NCBI GenBank assembly: GCA_907165275.2
Contig: OU015669.1
Location: 1,572,501 to 1,636,500, forward strand
DNA: 64,000 bases
Reading direction: 5' to 3'
Source of the DNA: Zygaena filipendulae
Lineage: Eukaryota; Arthropoda; Insecta; Lepidoptera; Zygaenidae
Of this stretch, positions 59,150 through 64,000 are shown piece by piece (position 1 is the first letter of the stretch; the number at the start of each line of letters is the position of its first letter). The position numbers and the translations under genes are program-made. The notes under the pieces were generated by a model. The model was not told where the DNA came from. It made no database searches and was given only the letters and a program-made list of their open reading frames with translations.

Positions 59150-59565
59150 CTGTGCCCCACGGTTTTACCCGCGTTAATTTTCAATGTCATTAATTTTGTG
59201 TTTAAGTTGTTGTCGTGAAAAAGGAATTTAGACATACAAAAAATTTGTGCATCGTTATTTTCACCCTCTGTAGATTGCATTGGTCCTCTACACTAATCAC
59301 GAAGTTCCAGGTTCGATTCCCGGAAGGGATGAGCTTGTGTGATGAAAACAGGATTCCACTTTCCAGTTTGGGCGTCTTTGTATGATACATAATTATAGGT
59401 ACTAGCTGTTTAGGATTTCTCGCGGGAATTCCGGAATGAAAAACCCTATATCCTCCTCTGTACCCCTGACAACGAGTGTGCAAAATTTCATGATGATCGG
59501 TTAAGTAGTTACAGCGTCAAAGCGTAACAAACAAACATACACATTCGCATTAATAATATTATTTA
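59150..59565. mobile_element. SINE copy between Helitron-like fragments
   Basis: B-box GGTTCGATTCC at about 59310 on plus, followed by AACAGGATTCCACTTTCC and GGGCGTCTTTGTATGATA, the tail type of the 15400 SINE. Helitron-like minus pieces flank it (59145-59185, 59401-59560). Confidence 0.6.
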
Positions 59566-59568
59566 GAA

Positions 59569-59806
59569 CTAGCTGTTACGCGCGGTTTCACCCCCAATAA
59601 TTTCAAAGTTCCCGCAGAATTGTTCCATACAAACTTTGCAACCCCTTTTCATCCCCTTAGAGGTTGAATTTTCAAAGATCCTTTCTTATCGGATGCCTAC
59701 GTCATACAAAGAACACAGCCTCCAAGTTTCAGGTCTCTAAGATAAGCGATTTAAGCTGTGCGTTGATCCATCAGTCATTCAGGACAAAGCATTTTATATG
59801 TATAGG
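59569..59806 (-). mobile_element. Helitron-like element, second subfamily
   Basis: A, then CTAG on plus; the interior is nearly collinear with 3287-3515 (CCCTTAGAGGTTGAA, GTCATACAAAGAAC, GTGCGTTGATCCATCAGTCA). Confidence 0.7.
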
Positions 59807-60059
59807 TATTGGCCGTTTGTCAACAGACCGATTATAAAATTTGTCAGCGACATAGATACCTATAGATAGTTGATTCCAAGTCGTTGACTCCAGCATTTAT
59901 TTAGGTTAGTCGAAATTAGTCACAACTCACAGCCATTAGCGGCGTTAGTCACTCCAGAACAAATGGACCTACATATATACCTAAGTAGTCGGTATATACG
60001 TATTAAACCACAACCGAATGCTTCATCACTACATCATAAAGCAAAGTCATCCGCCGCGT

Positions 60060-61330
60060 CTGTCTGTCTGTTCACGATAAACTCCAATTATACTGAACGG
60101 ACTTTCATGCGGTTTTCACCAATAGATAGAGTGATTCATGAGGTTTAGGTAGGAATATTAGTAGTCAAGGTTTTGTGTAGGTACATTGGTTGAAATCCTT
60201 ACTAATATTATAAATGCGAAAATGAATTTGTTTGTTTGTTTGTTACGCTTTCACGGCTAAACGGCTCAACCGATCACCACAAAATTTTGCATACACATTG
60301 TCAGACTTACAGAGAAGGATATGGGCTACTTTTTATCCCGTAATTCCCACGGGAACTCCGAAATTAACGCAGGTGAAATCTCATGAATTTTGCATATTCT
60401 TAATAGCATCCTGCCTTGGATCTCCAATTTCTATTATACACTACTAAAGCCCTCTGAACCTGTGCTCTTCCGGTCTCTGCTGTACAAATCCGGGCCGGAT
60501 CCATTGCAACTCCGGACCTCCGGACTCCTCCATGAAATAAATGCAAATAAACGTCAAGATATATGCGAACTAATATTACTTAAATGCGAAAGTGAATTTG
60601 TTTGTTTGTTCGTTTTTTACGCTGTCACACCTTAACTACTCATCTGATCATCATTAAATCTTGCATACACGCTGTCAGGGATACAGAGAAGAACATAGGG
60701 TACTTTTTATCCCAGAATTCCCGCGGGAACTCCGAAATTACCGCGGGTGAAACCGCGGGGCACAGCTGGTAGTACATATGTATGTACATATATACACACA
60801 TAAGTACTGTCGAATACGTTAGTTTGATTCGTAATTCCGTTCGTAATTGAAGCGCAAAACCAATCGAAGTTATCTTTTTTCTTTGAATATCCAGAATTCC
60901 AGACCCTGAATGTGATAAAATCAATTTTTTTTTGTTAAATTATATTATGACGTAAGCCAACATGATGTTTGGACTTATATATCGATTAGCCGTTCGCCCC
61001 CGGTAATTGCGGAGTTCCCGCGGGAATTCCGGGATAAGAAGTGCCCTATGACACTCGGGAACAATGTAGCATTCTATTGGTAAAATAATTTTCAACGTCA
61101 CAAACTCACAAACTTTAGCTCTTTATAATATTAGTAGAGACTAGCTGTTCCTCGCAGTTTCACCCGCGTTAATGTCAGAGTTCCCGCGAGAATTCCGAGA
61201 TAAAAAGTAGCCTAAGTTAATCCTTATAACATCAGCTATTTGCGAGTGAAAGCCCCATCAAAATCGGTCCAGCCGTTCCAGAGATTAGCCGGAACAAACA
61301 GAAAGACTGACAGAAAAAAAAATTAAAAGT
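60060..61330. mobile_element. Cluster of five or six Helitron-like copies
   Basis: Plus copies lie at about 60060-60150 (fragment), 60195-60380 and 60573-60769 (ends GGCACAGCTGG). Minus copies lie at about 60990-61135 and 61142-61330. A GC-rich patch at 60450-60530 is unclassified. No gene is seen. Confidence 0.6.
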
Positions 61331-61560
61331 TGGTTTTTTAATGTCAGTATCGTATATTACACACTTTTGTATGCATTTACTTTTGCTGTTAATTTGAAAT
61401 TACAAACAGACACTTAAATTTTATTTATATGTGTAGACTATATAGATGTATAGATAAAGTATAATACATAGAAGAGTTCCCACGAGAATCGTCGGAAGCC
61501 CGAAGTTTGCAATAATAGAACCATTTATAGCGCTGATTTGTATTTCTATGTATGTTATCT

Positions 61561-61745
61561 ATAACTGATCAGATTTTAATTCAAGGTCAATAATTTTAAA
61601 TTTAAAGTTGGCCCATAGTGTGGCTATTTTTGATGTCAATAATATTACAGTATTATTATGACAGCACCCATAAAATATCCACCCTTCACAGCTTTCTAGC
61701 TGCTGAGAGAGAGAAGCTGCGCAACAAACTCTCCAATAGCGCACC
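61561..61745 (-). mobile_element. LINE 3' fragment
   Basis: Reverse complement of the element at 23820-24016 (AGCTGCGCAACAAACTCT, ACAGCACCCATAAAATATCC, GGCCCATAGTG). The GACTTT tail is lost. Confidence 0.65.
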
Positions 61746-61990
61746 GAATTAAAAACAAAAAGCCCATAAACAAGTTCGCATCACAGGCTAAATACATACA
61801 GTATGATCCGGGCGGAGGGGCGTAATGAGAAAAGTTTCGTGGACAAACACCGGCCAATTTATGTCGTCTCAATCATAACTTGTGAGGAGGAAAAAAAATT
61901 TTGCTACCCATGTTATTTATCTATCGTGTCGCTGAAGATTAACTGTGACGAATTCGACTGGTTTAGGTTTAGATTTAGGTATCCTGAAAA

Positions 61991-62312
61991 TGGGCATGTG
62001 GACTAATTTTTATTTTTTAGTCCGCCTTGTAGAGTATTAAAAAATATTGGACACGTATTTTTTCTTTTTTACGTAATCAAAAAATAACGGCGGTATATTG
62101 AGTTGAAATTTCGCGTGACGTCACTATTCTGACAGTTTGTATGGCGGTTTTAGCGGTTAGTGACGTCACGACCCCCTCACCCTAAATTTTGATGCGCTTT
62201 ATCTGTGTATATTTTAATTTATTTGAAAAAGCAAATAATACATGTTGTTTTTTTATTTTCTAACTGACGGACTAATTAGAATTTTGATTTTCAAAAGTAG
62301 TCAACATCCCTA
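61991..62312 (+). mobile_element. TGACGTCA-bearing MITE, complete
   Basis: GGGCATGTGGACTA at the 5' end, TAGTCAACATCCC at the 3' end, TGACGTCA at 62116-62123 and 62161-62168. Confidence 0.85.
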
Positions 62313-62322
62313 TTCTTAGTAC

Positions 62323-62907
62323 AATATTACAAATGCGAAAGTGAGTTTGTTTGTAACTCTTTCACGCCTATCTACTCGACCGAACGTAATGTAATTTTGC
62401 ATACACGCTGTTTGGAATACAGAAAGGAACAAGAATACTTTTTATCCCGGAGTTCCTGCGGCAACTCCAAATTCAACGCGGGTACCGAAACCGTGGGGAA
62501 CAGCCGTCCTTACTATCCCTCACCCTACTATTATAAATGCGAACTCCCTGTCTGTCTGTTTGTTACGCTTTCACGCCTAGACGGCTTAACCGATCGTCAT
62601 GAAATTTTTCATATACATTGTCAGGGGTACAGAGAAGGACATGGGGTAATTTTTATCCTAGAACTCCCGCAGGATCTCCGAAATTACGTGGGTGAAACCG
62701 CGCAGGACAGCTAGTTATTATATAAATGTGAATGTATGTCTATTTGTTTGTTTGTTACACTTTCACGCCTTAACGGCTCAGCCGACCATCATGAAATTTT
62801 GCATACATGTTATCAGGGGTACAGTGAAGGACGTAGGACACTTTTCATCGAGGAGTTCCTGCGGGCACTTCGAAATTAACGTGGGTAACACCGCGGGGAT
62901 CGTCTAG
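62323..62907 (+). mobile_element. Three head-to-tail Helitron-like copies
   Basis: Copies at about 62323-62505, 62523-62714 and 62715-62907, all plus. The second and third abut directly at CTAG|TTATTATATAAATG. Each has the hairpin and a CTAG or degenerate end. Confidence 0.72.
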
Positions 62908-63005
62908 TAGACAATAAATACACCTTTATGTCCGTATGAGCCGCGCTGAATCTTAATGGAATCGCTTCAGAGGGCGTGGGATCGTCCGCCGACATTACAC
63001 TGCTT

Positions 63006-63350
63006 TTTTTTATGTCATAGGGCAAACGGGCAAGTGGTACACCTGATGGTAAGTGATTACCGCCGCCCATAGACATCTGCAACACCAGAAGGCTTGCAGG
63101 TGCGTTGCCGACCTGGAATGGGGATGGGAACTGGCTTGCAAGTGGGGCTGCCGGAACACACCGATAGGTGTTTGGCGACAGATTTGCAACTTGAAGGTAG
63201 TAGCTAGCCAGCCGGGCACTACAGAGCGCCCTACCACCATGCTATGGTTTCCTCACGATGTTTTCCTTCACCGACAGCTCATTGTTAGGGTTTGAACCTC
63301 CGCCTTGCGGCGTTTGATCCGAACGCACCAACCACTGAGCTATCATCGCT
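63006..63350 (-). mobile_element. tRNA-derived SINE, full-length reference copy
   Basis: The minus strand begins AGCGATGATAGCTCAGTGGT (A-box at 63328-63342), with the B-box GAGGTTCAAACCC at 63288-63300. It continues through the body shared with 1945, 6768 and 31110 to CCCTATGACATA and a poly-A tail. About 345 bp. The pol III promoter looks intact. Confidence 0.8.
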
Positions 63351-64000
63351 GTATTTATAGCATTGCCAGTTGCCCCCCTAGCCAAGTTGACAATCTACAA
63401 TCGTTATGCATAGAAAACTATCTGTATGTAAATATTTATGAAGATCGGTCTAGCCGCTAAGGCGTGAAAGCGTAACAAACAAACAAACAAACTCACTTTC
63501 GCATTTATAAATAGTAATTATTAAATTTTATTTAAAATAATAATAAATAAAAACACTTTTTCTCTAATTTGTGGGCACACAAATAATTGATTACTGTGAT
63601 TTTAACACTAAATAAATGAACGATTAATAACGTGTGTTTCCCTTTCGTGATTCAACTTTTATTTGCAACATTGTCTGTGTTCTCACAAACTAGAGATTTT
63701 TTTTTTTAATTTTGATTACTGTTAATAAAATTTAACTAAAAACTTCTTAAAGTCGATGTTAAAAGATGTATATTAGTTTATTACTTCATGCCTGATAATA
63801 ATTTGTTTTAATATATATACGTAATTATTTCTATACTTACTCTGCCTTTTTATGTTCCGCTAATTCTGCCGGTGTGTATATTATTTTATAATATATGTCG
63901 GAAATAGAAAGGAAGAGTAGTAGCAGATAACGGCAGATAGTTATCTGCTATTGCAAAGATAGCTGACTAACTGATGATGATAACATAACACAATGTAACT
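63351..64000. other. Gene-free end of window
   Basis: A minus-strand Helitron-like 5' half lies at about 63420-63515 (GAAGATCGGTCTAGCCG ... CTCACTTTCGCATTTATAAA). The remainder is AT-rich and unclassified. Confidence 0.45.

Overview
This window is nuclear DNA from a moth or butterfly (Lepidoptera). It is AT-rich and crowded with short non-autonomous transposons: Helitron-like elements ending in a GC hairpin plus CTAG, several MITE families and tRNA-derived SINEs. Its genes have short eukaryotic exons with GT/AG introns, TATA/TCAGT promoters and signal peptides. No bacterial operon, CRISPR array or rRNA is present.

Region 1 (about 1.2-38 kb, all minus strand) is a tandem cluster of small secreted cysteine-rich proteins. 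Each has two exons: exon 1 carries the signal peptide and the first cysteine, and exon 2 carries the rest of a TIL-like (trypsin-inhibitor-like) domain of the kind found in lepidopteran fungal/microbial protease inhibitors. The phase-1 intron always splits a Cys codon (T|GT or T|GC). I call them A to H: A (first exon only), B, C, D (with an extra internal first exon D'), E (frameshifted pseudogene), F, G and H. C/D and E/F are recent duplicates. G and H form a divergent pair with an eleventh cysteine and a basic tail.

Region 2 (17.8-21.9 kb) is an apparently intact two-ORF non-LTR retrotransposon. It sits in the intron of pseudogene E and splits an older MITE into two halves.

Region 3 (about 38-52 kb) has no recognisable gene and holds transposon fragments and unclassified AT-rich DNA.

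Region 4 (52.3-54.8 kb, plus strand) holds an intronless 555-residue GH18 chitinase with the bacterial ChiA architecture. It matches what is known of lepidopteran Chitinase-h, a gene acquired from bacteria. Here it has an insect-type TATA + TCAGT promoter and a signal peptide.

Region 5 (54.8-64 kb) is again transposon-rich with no gene seen.

Functionally the protein-coding content is two secreted systems: a family of probable protease inhibitors (cuticle, silk or haemolymph defence) and a chitinase (moulting). The most unusual observations are the nested first exon D', the frameshifted but otherwise intact E, MITEs that each carry a paired perfect TGACGTCA palindrome, and repeated transposon insertion immediately beside first-exon splice donors.
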